Notes: a model not told the origin generated them from the sequence alone. A DNA stretch of 64,000 nucleotides from Isoetes taiwanensis (GCA_021234155.1 JAJEKV010000051.1:3593370-3657369), one strand, 5' to 3'. Counted from the stretch's first letter, positions 44,339 to 55,792 are shown. Program-made: numbers and translations.

Positions 44339-45443
44339 CTAGAAAAATAGGTGTAAAAGTTGTATGTCCAAGTATGCAAAAGGAACCTATCACCGCGAGC
44401 TGAAAAAATATCATAAAAATCCTTTCATTGTAAAAATCAAAAGCCAAAAAGAAATGCCCAAAAATAGGTACTACTCTGACATAGAATTTAAAAATTAATT
44501 ACGAGGCCGCGTAGAAAAACAAAGGAATACATCAATACGGTGGTCAATGGGTTGAAGACAAAAAAAAGAAAACTACATGAACATCTTCCATAAACAATTG
44601 ATAAAGAGATCAAACTGACGAGAGAGAGAAATGAGAAAATTAAGCCAAATTGATGCGGATAACCCTTGGTCTTAGTCAGAAACAAAAACCAAAGTAGTTG
44701 CTCCAGCCATGTGGTAATAGCATAATTCGCCTTCTAAGGTATCTAAACAAGCTTATAACAACATTTTGCAACCCTTCAAAAATGATGAACTTCACAAGTA
44801 AAGATCATATTGCTGCTCCTAACGATGTGGGTCTTAATAATAAAAACTAAATAACAAAACTGCAGAAATGGAAAACCCCAGCATAAGGCCAAAACTCTGT
44901 AACCAAATTGTAAAAACCATGTTATAAGATAATGTTCCAACATGATTAATAACAATTCCAAGAAAACCTTGGGTTAGAAATGATGAATGCACAACAAAAA
45001 TGAAGCCATAAAAGGCCCAAACAATATCAAAGGGGTCATCAAGCTGCTAAAATGACATGGTGAATTATACTTTCTTAAATGCATCAATTTTACAAGACCT
45101 TTGTGAGGAGTAACCAAACTAGAAATACTAAGGAAATGATAGCATAGGAAGCTATTTAAGTACAAAAACACGAGCGTTATCGAGGGAAATTGGTAGGAGC
45201 GGATGAGTATGATATCATAGCGAGCAGTCTAAGCAGAAAATCACGTCCCAAGAAGTGCTAATGGCCAAGCAAGTCCATTCTGAAATGCGACGTCCTAAGG
45301 ATTGCAAGTGGCTAAGCAAGTTAATTTCAAACAATGCAGTGAATTACATGGTTACAATATGAGTACAAATCATATCTACTAGACCTTTGGCACAAGAAGG
45401 CCATTTACATTATCACAAGAAGGGACATTATTAGCAGATAGGT
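44339..45443. other. AT-rich, no recognised gene
   Basis: No coding or RNA feature is supported. Confidence 0.4.
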
Positions 45444-45584
45444 ATGGGGCCAGCAAGCAAAGTACAAAGGGACTTTCTTGAAATAATTGGTAAGCAAAGG
45501 ACAATCGATTGGCGAGAGAGAGGTATGAGGCCAGGAAGCAAAGTACAATGGAAATAATTGGTAAGCAAAGGACAATCGATTGGT
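45444..45584 (+). repeat. direct duplication of ~60-69 bp
   Basis: 45444-45512 and 45525-45584 share GCAAAGTACAA and GAAATAATTGGTAAGCAAAG followed by GACAATCGATTGG. The second copy lacks a short internal segment (GGGACTTTCTT). Confidence 0.9.
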
Positions 45585-45599
45585 TAGAAATAAGTGTCA

Positions 45600-47166
45600 T
45601 CCAGTATTAGAAATTAATATTGTGTGAGGACATGGCATATTGTGAACAAAATCTGTGGTATTTTATTTTGAATGAAGAGAAATCACGGGCATATATCACG
45701 AAGAAGGAAAAAAGGAAGCACATAAAAAGCACATCGGTGAATCGATTTTTGAAAGTGTCTGAGATCAGTTAGGGGTAGGACTTTGGATTGATGGAAGAGA
45801 GATGTGCAGCCAAGGGCAGGTGAATCTGACAACGTAACCTTAGGGACCTGGAAATTTCCGTGGATTTCAGTGTCGTTTTTTTCCAGGTAACTTTTGGGTC
45901 TATTTTTTGGTGGCGATCTGGTGGCGCCGCCAAACAAGGTTTTGAGCCAGGAAGCTTTCCCAAGAACGGTGAACGAGTTTCTCTGCAGGAGCGAGCTTTG
46001 CCATGAGGGGGCTTCCGCAACAAGGCTTTGCATAGCAGGGGCTTTGTTCATTTCGGCTCTTTTGGCGTTGCTAGCGATGATGGGGCTGCTACTCCCGATT
46101 TATCTCTTTTTGCCATGCAAATCTACATTATTGATCCCATTTCGCCCGGATCTTGGAGCAAAGCTCTTGTGTAGAGTATTAGACACTGGATTTGCCACTG
46201 TTTGAGTTTGTTCTTAGATTACATTACCTTTGCCCGGGCGTTTCGTGTCCTAAGCTTGCTTGATTCTTTCTCTGATTTCCAGCGGATCAGCTTGATTTGT
46301 TCTACAAATCTCAGCGAGAAAAACTGAGATCAAACGGGAATCACAAATATGAACATGGAAAACGAGTTAAAAGGAAATTTCTAGGTCCCTAAAGGTTCTG
46401 TGGGAAACTTTTCGGCGAGGAAGTTTGAGGGAAGAAACTTTCTTTGGCGTGGCGCCCTTCGCTTGACAGCGCTTCGCCCTTCCGCCGCCCGACAAGTTTC
46501 TTCTGAAACTTCACTGCTCGAAGAGTTTCCCCTTCAAAAGCACAATTGTGAGCCATATTGCGGGTTGTGGCGGTCTTTGAAACTTTCTGATATTGGCACC
46601 AAGCTTTGATTCGGGGAAGGGAAGATAAGCGTGGATAGATGAGAGTGCATCACGAGTTCTTGAGCCCAAGGTGGAGAGTAGAAGATTAGTCATTTGTTAA
46701 TGAGGGACAAGAAATAGTAGAAAGCGAACTTGGTACTACACAAATCTGCAAAAATAAAACCGATTACAAAGCTCCGGCCAAAATTTGAACCGGGTTGGAG
46801 CGCCATGGAAGGAGAAAGACCCCGGAATGCCGGAAGAGAAGCAACGAAATCGTGCAAATTTGGAAAATAAGGCTACCATCGACAAAAGAAGCTGGTAGAA
46901 ATTTTTTTTAGGAAATCCTTTTGCCAAGATGGCGCAAACAACTGGGCCGATCTCAATCTGCCCATCAAAACAAGGAAATTTGACATGAAGGAGGATCGAC
47001 ATCTGAAGCATGCAAAACCGACTTGCAATTTCTGGAGACCTCAATCGTTTCATTTGTTGAAGAACAGGCTAAGATGAAATTGCTAGGGCAAACCATGTGA
47101 GGATGAGATTGGCATAAAAAGCTAAAGGCCGAACCAACCGAAGAACACAGAGGCGGAACTATGGTA
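45600..47166. other. no recognised gene
   Basis: Plus-strand 45894-46205 encodes a hydrophobic stretch (A-L-F-I-S-A-L-L-A-L-L-A-M-M-G-L-L-L) that could be a membrane segment, but it overlaps a comparable minus-strand frame (46051-45683) and neither has a motif. Confidence 0.35.
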
Positions 47167-47277
47167 GAGTGCATTATGCAGCCCCCCTCCCCTACGTGGC
47201 TGATATCTGGCGGTCCATGTTTGAAATGAAGGGCTAGGATAGCGCCACGTAGGGGAGGGGGGTTGTATAATGCACTC
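47167..47277. mobile_element. 111-bp MITE-like inverted-repeat element
   Basis: GAGTGCATTATGCAGCCCCC continuing CTCCCCTACGTGGC (47167-47200) is matched in inverse at 47242-47277 with two differences. The ~41-bp centre is unrelated. Termini GAGTGCATTA...TAATGCACTC are perfect. No clear target-site duplication is seen. Confidence 0.85.
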
Positions 47278-48114
47278 GTCCCCAGTTTAGAAAGAATAGG
47301 CCAGAGGAAATAAGGAGATCCCATGTCCTACTGAAATTTCTTCTCTGTGGCAAAAACACCGATGCTACATGCAAAGGAAACCATGACATAAAGACCAAAA
47401 CCCGCGAGAACCTTAAATCAAGCTTGTAATCAAATCAACCCATCAATCGATAAGCTCGCAATGTCAACATGAAATCAACCAAATCTAGTATATAACATGA
47501 TGATCCTCCAAAGCATCTTGAACTTGTCCTCCTAGCATGCGAGATACTCAAGCGTATAGAAAGCGCAATCGGAATTTGCAAGCATAAAGAAGGCTGCGAG
47601 TAGAATTTGCAAACATAGAAAGCATTGGTAGAATTTGTGTTGCTTCGGAGGAGTGCGTAGAGAAAATTGGTCTTAAAGATCACCATGATGATGATGTCCA
47701 TATAAGAGATGGCGAAGAAGCCAACCCGATCTGGAAAGCATGAATCTAAATCTAACATCGAAATCTAGCAACGACGGAATGCATGCATGTAATACGGCAA
47801 GAATCAAAATATAAGAATAGATGAATGCATGATTCTAAATCCAATAACAGAGGTATCTGATGCTCCTAGAGTCTACTCCTATAATAAGAAGTTAAAATAA
47901 GAAGTTAAAACATAACGGACATGCATGAAGCCAACAAAAGTTACCCGATGCTCCGGTAGTCGATTCCCTATTGATGCTTTGCCAAAGTGCATAGAAAATC
48001 ATACCTGTCGATGCTACCCATGAATAGGAGCTCCTACAAGACTGGAATCGAGATGATGAATGAGGAAGAGAATCTGGCATATGATTGCAAAAAAAAGCGG
48101 ATAAAGGCTAGCAA
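47278..48114. other. no recognised gene
   Basis: No gene, RNA or repeat feature is supported. Confidence 0.4.
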
Positions 48115-48156
48115 GAAAAGCATCGTTAGTAGCAGGAAAGGCATCGTTAGTAGCAG
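48115..48156 (+). repeat. 2 x 21-bp tandem repeat
   Basis: GAAAAGCATCGTTAGTAGCAG and its neighbour GAAAGGCATCGTTAGTAGCAG, one difference. Confidence 0.93.
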
Positions 48157-48239
48157 GAAAAAAATTTGAATCGAGAAAAGGGCTGCATGAAAGGTATGGA
48201 AAGAAACGAGAGAAGCAATAACGGTTTGGAAAGGAAGGG

Positions 48240-48378
48240 TGGGAAGCAATGAGAATGGAGGAAGTGCTGCTGTGAGAAGATGCCGATAACCGGTCCCGAA
48301 TGTGGAATGCACTTATATAATGGCTCGTCCCTACCCAGAATGGCGATCCGAGGGCTCGGATCAATGCGATTTTGAAAT
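48240..48378 (-). mobile_element. one end of the foldback family seen at 24.2-25.6 kb
   Basis: GAATGGAGGAAGTGCTGCTG, GGTCCCGAATGTGGAATGCA, GGCTCGTCCCTACCCAGAAT and GGCGATCCGAGGGCTCGGAT match the right arm and the inverted left arm of the 24154-25626 element in order. The distal end (GATCAATGCGATT) stops before the expected GGAAGGGAC terminus, and no opposite arm is recognised, so this is a truncated relative. Confidence 0.75.
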
Positions 48379-48418
48379 ATGAAATACGGGAGTTCGATCC
48401 TCTACCAAAATAACCTTT

Positions 48419-49121
48419 ATACGTCTTTGGCTAAGATTTTAGAATATGAAATACGGGGGTTCGATCCTCTACCAAAATAACTCAATGTCCTAATAAGACT
48501 ACTTTAACCAATGTACCCAGTGAGCTAATGTGATTATTTTTTATCTTGAATCTATGTTTTTTTTTATGACAACCTATTCAATTGTTTTAGGGATATATAG
48601 TCTATGGTTTCAGGAATTGTTCTTTTTACATCCATATCAAATCCCCTTGGAGCCCCCTGTTATTTTTCTACATATTCTAAACGAGGTGCACCCTGACTAC
48701 CACAATCATCGGATTCGTCGATCTTACGACCCAGATCGTATGTTGGGGCTCTGGGCACCTCTCGTTCGCTTATAGTTATTTATGATTGGAGGCGCCTATG
48801 ATTTTGAAATATGAAATACGATTTTGTCTAAGGTTTTGAGGAGATATCCAACCTCTATACGTCTTTGGCTAAGATTTTTAGAATATGAAATATGAAGGTT
48901 CGATCCTCTACCAAAATAACTCAATGTTCTAATAAAACTACTTTAACCAATGTACCCAGTGAGCTAATGTGATTATTTTTTATCTTGAACTATGTTTTTT
49001 TTTTTTTTTATAACAACCTATTCAATTGTTTTAGGGATATATAGTCTATGGTTTTAGGAATTGTTCTTTTTACATCCATATCAAATCCCCTTAGAACCCC
49101 CTGTTATTTTTCTACATATTC
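48419..49121 (+). repeat. two ~260-bp direct copies plus a partial third
   Basis: 48419-48677 and 48857-49121 match from ATACGTCTTTGGCTAAGATT to TTCTACATATTC with scattered changes. A shorter piece (TTCGATCCTCTACCAAAATAAC, 48392-48413) precedes the first. The second copy is directly followed by the MITE-like element at 49126. Confidence 0.92.
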
Positions 49122-49125
49122 ACAG

Positions 49126-49506
49126 ACAAACCATTACATCCAACACTTTAAAATTAAATCCCCCTTGAAACCCCCTTTGGTTTGGGTGCATATTCACACG
49201 GGGGGTGACTTCGGGCATTGAGAGCCGTTGGATAGGCATATTCACCCTTTATTTCTTAATCTACACCGTACGTAAAGTTCCTCGTTTGTGGGGTATGCAT
49301 GTACAAAATTTGCTATACTATATAACAAGTTTTGCAAAATACTATAAGATTTTTGGTAATATACTACATGGTGTTGATTTTGTACATATGAACATAATTT
49401 TAGGGGCTCTCGCTGCCCTACGTCACCCCCCGTGTGAATATGCACCCAAACCAAAGGGGGTTTCAAGGGGGGATTTAATTTTAAAGTGTTGGATGTAATG
49501 GTTTGT
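49126..49506. mobile_element. 381-bp MITE with ~84-bp terminal inverted repeats
   Basis: 49126-49209 and 49422-49506 are nearly perfect inverted copies, from ACAAACCATTACATCC at one end to GGATGTAATGGTTTGT at the other. They include CCCCCTTTGGTTTGGGTGCA and TATTCACACGGGGGGTGAC. The 212-bp centre has no coding motif. Flanks show no obvious target-site duplication, so the superfamily is not assigned. Confidence 0.9.
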
Positions 49507-49559
49507 GTTTTAACCCAAAAAATTTTTGGCCCCTTGGGGGCCTCAAGAATTGACGAACG

Positions 49560-49660
49560 AACTAGAAAAAATTTGTAATGATATTATATGTGTCATATGT
49601 GTTATTATTATATGTGTTATTATATGTGTTATATTGATAAAAGGACAAATGTGATGAGGA
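49560..49660 (+). repeat. TATATGTGTTAT-rich microsatellite-like tract
   Basis: Degenerate repeats of ATATGTGTTATTATATGTG occur around 49585-49635. Confidence 0.7.
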
Positions 49661-50028
49661 TAGAAAAGAAAAGCCTGTCATAATGATGTTGCCATATTGA
49701 TGTAATATGGATCCAACCGTCAATGTAGACCAAGACAAGATAAAATATCATCCTTGTCATTGGAGCTGGGAGAATCTTAGAATCTCTTTAAAGACCTATT
49801 CGAAAATCCATCTGGCAAAAAGCCATAATAATTCATATTCAAACTCTAACCAGAACCACAAAACAAGCATCATACCATGCTTATAGCCCAAGGGTTTCTT
49901 TGGAACACTAGATTCTCGTTATTAGAATATACATTAAGAATAATGAGTGGACATATAATTTAATTTAATAATATCAAGCCATTTTAGGCCCCCAGGCCTC
50001 TATGGCAAATATGTACAGAGTTAAGCGC

Positions 50029-50714
50029 TCATTCTAGAACGTTACAGGTTTCAAAGTCTGTCATAATTTCAAATAACATCATTATATCCTTTCGTTCTTT
50101 CCAGATGTCCTTCAGGTAGGAACTCAACTTATGAGTTGGCATACTTAGAAGTTCCTTCAATGTAGAAGCATGAACCTCATGTTGCTCCCTTAAGTGCACA
50201 TATGATCGCATTCAAAAAGCATGCTTACGTTTCTATCTCAATTCTAGACAACGGGGCAATACCTATTATGGCGTGGAGTGCCATTCCATCTACCGGTTTC
50301 TATATGAAGGGTATCGATGACAATCTCAATTGGGAGATAGTCTTAGATTATTCTGTCAATATGTGTAAGGAGATATGCTTGCTCTTTATATTCATGTAAA
50401 TCATTGATCTCATTGAGATAGAACTGCTTTTTGGTGTCCCCGTCAGCACCTACTTGCCACATTTTCCTCAATACTATCTCGGCAACCTGCTCATACACTT
50501 CTTTGCATTTGATTGATTCCGGCCATATACCCTGTCCCAAGCATTTGGCTGACCATTTCAAAATATCAAAGTACCACCCTTTCTCCCTTGATTGTTCTAG
50601 TGCAAGACGTGGAAGTCTATCTGAATCCATAGCAAAAACTCTGTTAACATAACTAATTGTCTGACATAAAGCCTCTACCTCAAGTGGCAAAAAACCAGCC
50701 TCTGCCAAAAGCAT
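50029..50714 (-). pseudogene. LINE (non-LTR retrotransposon) 3'-terminal region
   Basis: On the minus strand, 50714-50343 encodes L-P-L-E-V-E-A...Y-V-N-R-V-F-A-M, then D-R-L-P-R-L-A-L-E-Q-S, then W-Y-F-D-I-L-K-W, matching the region after the RT of LINEs that end in a cysteine-rich domain. Next, near 50306-50270, is HIETGRWNGTPR followed by R-Y-C-P, then L-F-E-C-D-H with frame changes. Finally 50211-50029 reads Y-V-H-L-R-E-Q-H...L-L-S-M-P-T-H-K-L-S-S-Y-L-K-D-I-W-K-E-R-K. The H-I-E-T-G-R-W, C-P and F-E-C-D-H elements form a zinc-binding end domain. RT and endonuclease are not present in the window, so the copy is 5'-truncated, as is typical of target-primed insertion. Confidence 0.8.
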
Positions 50715-50768
50715 GCAATACGGATTAAACCAATAGTTTAATTAAAACAAATAGCTTTGAAAGTGCCC

Positions 50769-50787
50769 CCTAGGATTTGAACCTAGG
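50769..50787 (-). other. tRNA T-arm-like hairpin
   Basis: The minus-strand CCTAGGTTCAAATCCTAGG has a B-box core GGTTCAAATCC in a short perfect stem. No full tRNA is closed around it. Confidence 0.4.
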
Positions 50788-50994
50788 CATGGCCACCAAC
50801 AAAAAAGAAAATAACCTAACTGTATTTGTGGTTTCCATGTGAAGTCTATAACCCAACATCTGGAGCCGAGCTAATGAATAGATCGTGGCACCAGCTCAAA
50901 ATTTATAGATTTCTTCCATTTAGCAATCAAATAAATTTAATAATGCAATAATGCGTGAGCTCATTGCAATAGTTCGGAACTTTATTTGGGCAGG

Positions 50995-51473
50995 TGTTAG
51001 TCCTGTGCCTCACAGTGCAGGACTATTCATCATCTGACGGACCAAGTCAAGTCAAGGATCCCTGACCCGACGCGGTCGGTCGTCAAAGGCCCGACAAAGA
51101 CCAAGCGGCGGACCACGTAGTCAAAGCCCAAGGCGGCTTCGGACAAGTAACGACCCGTCACACTTGCCAGCGTCGGCGTGATTCGAGCACTTCAAGAACG
51201 CCCGGCGTTCACCGCAAATCGAGAATCGGACAGAAATCGGTCGAGGAGTGTCTATATTGGGCCAAAGGCCATTGTACTATATATATGAGTAGAGCTAGCG
51301 CTCTAGTTTTTAGATGAGTTTTGAGTCTTGTCTCACATTGGTTTTCTCTCGATTGCGAGAGCTCATGTATCTTCATTGACATCAAGGAAGTTATTCTAAT
51401 TATTGTGATCTCAGTGTTCTCTTTTTGTCCCGTTCTCTTTTCCTTGTTCTTTTCTTGCAAATCCCGCGTGACA
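50995..51473 (+). mobile_element. Ty3/gypsy LTR, copy a (479 bp)
   Basis: It starts TGTTAGTCCTGTGCCTCACA and ends GCGTGACA. It is homologous along its length to 55793-56288. A TATA box candidate (TACTATATATATGAG) lies near 51274, with the leader and coding sequence downstream, so this is the 5' LTR of gypsy copy A. The exact 3' border is inferred from the TG...CA rule because the following leader is also shared. Confidence 0.82.
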
Positions 51474-51587
51474 CAGCTACCGGATCCTCCTGTTTGATCC
51501 ACGGGTCCTCACAGAGGGCTGTCTTGCAGGAGTTCGAACCGGACCCCAAACAACATGTCGCCCGTTCGGGTCTGATTCAAATTTCCT

Positions 51588-53530
51588 TTGATACATAGCC
51601 GCCATGCGCCGCGAAACTTCACTCGGAAGAACTTCTTTCCCGGGCGGCGTCTGCGGCAGGCGCCACCAGCGGCCGGGAAGTTGTTCGCGACATGTATGGA
51701 TCTGCTTATGACATTGAGGGAGGCCACATTCGGTCTAGGGCTCAGTCGGCGCCACCCATCCCTCGTGTCCTGTCTCGTCCCAGTTCCCCGCCTCAAGCGT
51801 GCAAACATTGCTCACAGCCTCAGTCACCTCATCACTATCAGAAGCTCTATCAGGCTCCGCCTTCTCAACCTTACTTTCATACCCCAGAGCATGCCTACAT
51901 CCATCATTCTTCTGGCCATACACCTCTGCCTTCACAACCATCATCTCCTCCGGGCGGACAAGGATATCCACATGTCTCTTTTGCTCCTCCCCAGGAATTT
52001 CCATTCCCTACATTTCCAACCGCAACCTTACCGACCTCAAAACCAATGATCAGGCACCTCCAGTACCTCCCCCTCAGGCACCCCTTCATCAGGGTCTTTC
52101 AGGCACCATGCCACCTCCCACTCCGCCTCAATATAATCCTTATCCAATTCCTGTACAACCAAGCACTTTCACCTCTACCTTTCAGACCCTTAAGGTGACT
52201 TATCAACCTTTGGCAACCACGAAGGCAAACCTTTAGACCAAAGTGCTCGGGCCCACATGGAAGAATTTGAGGCTCTGGCTGCCTGAATGGTCATGCACAA
52301 CCTCAACTGAAATTTCACATCTTTTCCACCACCTTTGCATGGCTCTCCTCATCAATGGCTCATGTCCAACAAAAGCCACTTTGGAAACAAGATTGGTCGA
52401 GGAAATGGCTGCTTTTCTTTCTCACTATGGAACCCACGGATGATGATCAACTTCATCTCAAGCAACTCAATGACCTTCAACAAGAGCCCACAGTCCGCCG
52501 GGGATTTTTTGAGACCGACTTCACATCTTGCTTTCGGCAAACTAAAGGAGTACCGAGCCGCAGGCGGATCTTGGTGCGGTTTCTCCAAGGACTTCCTCGG
52601 CTATCAGACTCATGGTGAATACTGGCCCGAAGACTTTGGGCGGGCTATCGACCTGTCAATCACTTTCGGTCAATGTTTCCTCCGTGGCGTGGCTCTTGGG
52701 GCTCCCTTTCATTCCACCGGTCATGGTTCCCGCAGGCTGGCTGTACAACCTCAACACACCAATCAGCGGTAGCGGTCGGATGCGGTGCCATATCGTAAAT
52801 ACCAAGGCCACTTGGCAAATGAGTGCAACTCCACCAGCGGCCCACCTCATTGTAAGCGATGCAACATGTGCAATCATGCCGCGGAAGAGTGCACTTTCGC
52901 ACTCACCCTACACCTTTCCCAACAAGATGGTTTATCAAGTGCAAACCACACCTCGGCAACAATCGACATATCGGCCGCAACAAGCTGCGGGCTCAACCCC
53001 ACTCAACCCTATCGGCAACCTCGGCAACAGCGGGGACCAAGCACTTTCGCCCCCTTTTTATCCTTCTAAAGCTCGGTGTTATCGCGTCGAGAATGGGGTC
53101 ATACCACCACCGCGGCATGTCCTTAACTTCCCACAAGTTCGGTGCGGCTTCACGGCACCAATCGGACCACATCGGTCCGCCTCACGACTTACCAACTACG
53201 GATTGCCAATGGCAAACAAGGCCAGCGTCCGGTTCCGGAAACCACCCGCGTGCCTCGGCAATCACGCTATCAACCAGCTCCTGCCAATCAACCTCGGATG
53301 GATCAACAAAACACGGAAAAAATTTTTCGGGCTCTTAATCCTCGATCACGGCCGATCAAATTGGGTTGGTTTGGTTTCCGCGCCCGGACCGGGGCGTCCG
53401 CCCCTTGACCATTATTCCTCATAGCCGCAACCTGCTTTTGCGGTCGACCACGATCCCTCATGAAGAGGAAAAAAGGTGCACTTGACTTGGAGAAACTCAT
53501 GCCTCATGTCATGCCTAAAAATGCGCCAAA
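51588..53530 (+). pseudogene. gag: gypsy gag, copy A
   Basis: The N-terminal part (51692-52236) is Pro/Ser/His-rich. The middle (52240-52780) has the gag-like E-E-F-E-A-L, then D-D-D-Q-L-H-L-K-Q-L-N-D-L in changing frames. Near 52845-52900 a perfect CX2CX4HX4C knuckle is readable (C-K-R-C-N-M-C-N-H-A-A-E-E-C), preceded by a degraded second knuckle (Y-Q-G-H-L-A-N-E-C). A long Gln/Pro/Arg-rich tail follows. Zinc knuckles bind the element RNA during packaging. At least five frame changes are needed. Confidence 0.8.
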
Positions 53531-53557
53531 GCATTACGAACCTCATGCAAGGCTGCT

Positions 53558-54380
53558 TTGAAGGCCACCCGTTTGGCTAATGTCCATGCCACCACCCGAG
53601 CTCAAGCGGCGTCAAGGCGCACCCTCCATCTCAACCTCCGCGGCTCTCGGACATATCCGAATATTCTTTGCGGAGGTGGAGCTCCTCAAAAAGTTCTTTG
53701 CTTCATTACCACGCCTCCGGCTCCGTGGATCGGCCAGATCCCTTTTCTCATGTGCCTCACGGAACTCCAAGGAGGGCTGGCAAAAATCAAAATTCCTTTA
53801 AGTTTGGCAACAATTTTGAAGCGTGTCCTGCTCTCAGGACCGGTTACCACTCAAACAGTTTTGGTTGGGGCCGTCGCTACCTCTACACCCGCGGTACATG
53901 CCACGGTGGGCAATCAACAAGTCAATCATGTTCAAATTGGCGGAGGTAAGCGGTATCAATCTCATCGGATAAACTCCAAGCAAATGGGCATCAAACAACT
54001 CTATGGTGCCCCATATGACATCAAATTGGTTAATGGCCATATCACCACGACCTCAAGGCGTCGCGCCTCTTCTTCACATCAACATTGGTGATCTCGATTT
54101 CCCTTAGAATTTGGTGTTTGGAATGTTGGTGGCCGGACCTTTTCTCTCAAACCGGGCCAAAAGTATCCATTCTTGGGCCCGCGGATCAGTTAGTCATCAC
54201 CGATGGTCACCTCAATGCCACTATAGACTTGGAAACCCGGCAAGATCATTTTGATTCGACCATCTTGAACCCTCTCTCTCCGACACCAAGATTACGGGGC
54301 CTTGAATATATCTATCATGTTCGGGGCTCCACTGCGGAGTGCGCCTCTGTCATCCTACCCGAATATCTTTGATCCTTGGG
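53558..54380 (+). pseudogene. gypsy protease region, copy A
   Basis: 53558-54091 is open and reads A-K-I-K-I-P-L-S-L-A-T-I-L-K, then A-V-A-T-S-T-P-A-V-H-A-T-V-G-N and V-N-H-V-Q-I-G-G-G. In copy B the last block reads V-Q-I-D-G-G-S-A-V-N-L-I, the aspartic protease active-site pattern; in copy A the aspartate and following residues are lost. The rest (54085-54380) is a decayed linker. Confidence 0.65.
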
Positions 54381-54840
54381 AGAAATGACTCTTGATCAAG
54401 ACCGGGCTGTGGTTGCTTTGCTTGACCCCTACGGCTCCTTGCAATCGCATCCAGCGTGTTGATCACTTTTCGGATCGCGGAACTTCCTCGATCTGTTGAT
54501 GTACCGCGTAATGAAGCAACCTGCAGCGATGACAATCGGCAACCTCTCTTCTTCACCCGCAGAGGCGCCACTCATCTGTCATGCTTCAACCTCCTGCTCA
54601 TATTGTTCAAGACGGAAGTTATCCCACATATTCGGACTCACGAGTAGAGATTGTGGGCGTTGGCAACAATCGGCCCGTCGCATTGCGCCAATCTTCCGAC
54701 ACCCTATCGTAAAAAGGCGATCCGCATTTGTTCAAAAGTTCAAACACATTTTTGCACGGAGCTCTGAGACCGCCGGGGATCAACAAAAACTTGGAGGGAA
54801 CTCACCATTCCTACCAAATCGGATGCGTCGTCTGTTTTTT

Positions 54841-55792
54841 TAGCGCCCGATGCAGAGCTCAACCCCAATTTACGTGATCAGCGTCAAGGCGAAATTGACA
54901 AACTCCTTGCTGCGGGTTTGATCTATGAGGTCAAACATGCGAATGGGTGAGCCCCATCGTCATTGCTCTCAAACACAATGGTAAGATCGGCGTTTGCGTG
55001 GACTACGAGGAAACTCAATCGGGCCGCGGGCGTGATCATTTTCCACTTCCCTTCACGGACTAGGTTACGGAAAGTCATTTGGACATGAGATGTACTCCTT
55101 CATGGATGGTTTTACGGCTACAATCGGATCTCAATCAAAGAATCTGATCAACTCAAGACTACTTTCACCACCCAGGTGGGGTACTTTTTGCCTACAAGGT
55201 GGTTCCTTTTGGATTATCAAACTCTCCCTCAACGTTTCAGCGCATCATGCTCTCGGTTTTTCATGATTTTATGAAGGAAAATCCCTTCCTACAAATTTTT
55301 CAAGATGACTTCTCGCCTCACGGTTCCATGGCTGACCATTTGGATAAATTGGAACTTCGTCTTTCGAGAAATGTGATGAGTCAGGCATTAGTCTCAATCG
55401 AGAAATGCACCTTCTGCGTCACCTCCGGTGTTGTTAGGACATGTTGTCGACAAAGCGGTATCACCCGCGGATCTGCCAAAATCGGTTATTGTGCTCAAAG
55501 CTCGCGCACCGGCCAATATCAAGGAGACCGCGCTCTTTCTGGGTAAGGTAAATTATTACTCCACCTTCATTTCTGGACTAGCGCCATTGCGGATCCCATC
55601 CATAAACTCGCGGGTGATGAATCCACGGGCTTGGAATTCCGGAATTTGCTTTCAACGGTTGAAGCTTTTGCTTACTTTCGGGCCGGTTCTTGTTCCTTCT
55701 CAATGGGACAAGCCCTTTCATGTACATGTTGATGTGTCGGCGTTTGCTATTGGGCTGTTCTTTCTCAAGAATATGATGCGCTGCCCGACAAA
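54841..55792 (+). pseudogene. gypsy RT and RNase H start, copy A
   Basis: Readable blocks: E-I-D-K-L-L-A-A-G-L-I-Y-E-V (about 54889-54935), F-Y-G-Y-N-R-I-S-I-K near 55105-55140, T-T-F-T-T, then V-P-F-G-L-S-N-S-P-S-T-F-Q-R (55200-55240), and the catalytic I-F-Q-D-D-F near 55295-55312. After a stop and frameshifts comes P-F-H-V-H-V-D-V-S-A-F-A-I-G (RNase H start, about 55710-55750). The sequence ends at 55792 against the next LTR. Confidence 0.85.

Larger units (their letters stand above)
50995..55792 (+). mobile_element. Ty3/gypsy copy A, truncated in RNase H
   Basis: Order: LTR, leader, gag with zinc knuckle, protease-like region, RT, start of RNase H. All are heavily frameshifted. The coding sequence stops at 55792 within the RNase H start, directly at the TGTTAG of the second LTR. 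Integrase of this copy is absent from the window. Copy B repeats the same genes downstream with parallel sequence. Confidence 0.88.

Noticed and set aside
42240-45171. Series of hydrophobic minus-strand frames resembling membrane proteins
   Set aside because: Typical of reading A-rich plus-strand DNA in reverse (Phe/Leu/Ser/Cys-rich); no start context, homology or gene structure.
45894-46205. Plus-strand frame with a predicted membrane stretch
   Set aside because: Single hydrophobic run without other support, overlapping an equally good minus-strand frame.
48530-48775. Frame resembling an organellar membrane protein, possible plastid insertion
   Set aside because: No plastid or mitochondrial gene is recognised; the region is a directly repeated nuclear segment whose second copy has different frameshifts.
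51735-52004. Minus-strand frame inside gypsy gag
   Set aside because: Shadow of the Pro/Ser-rich plus-strand gag.
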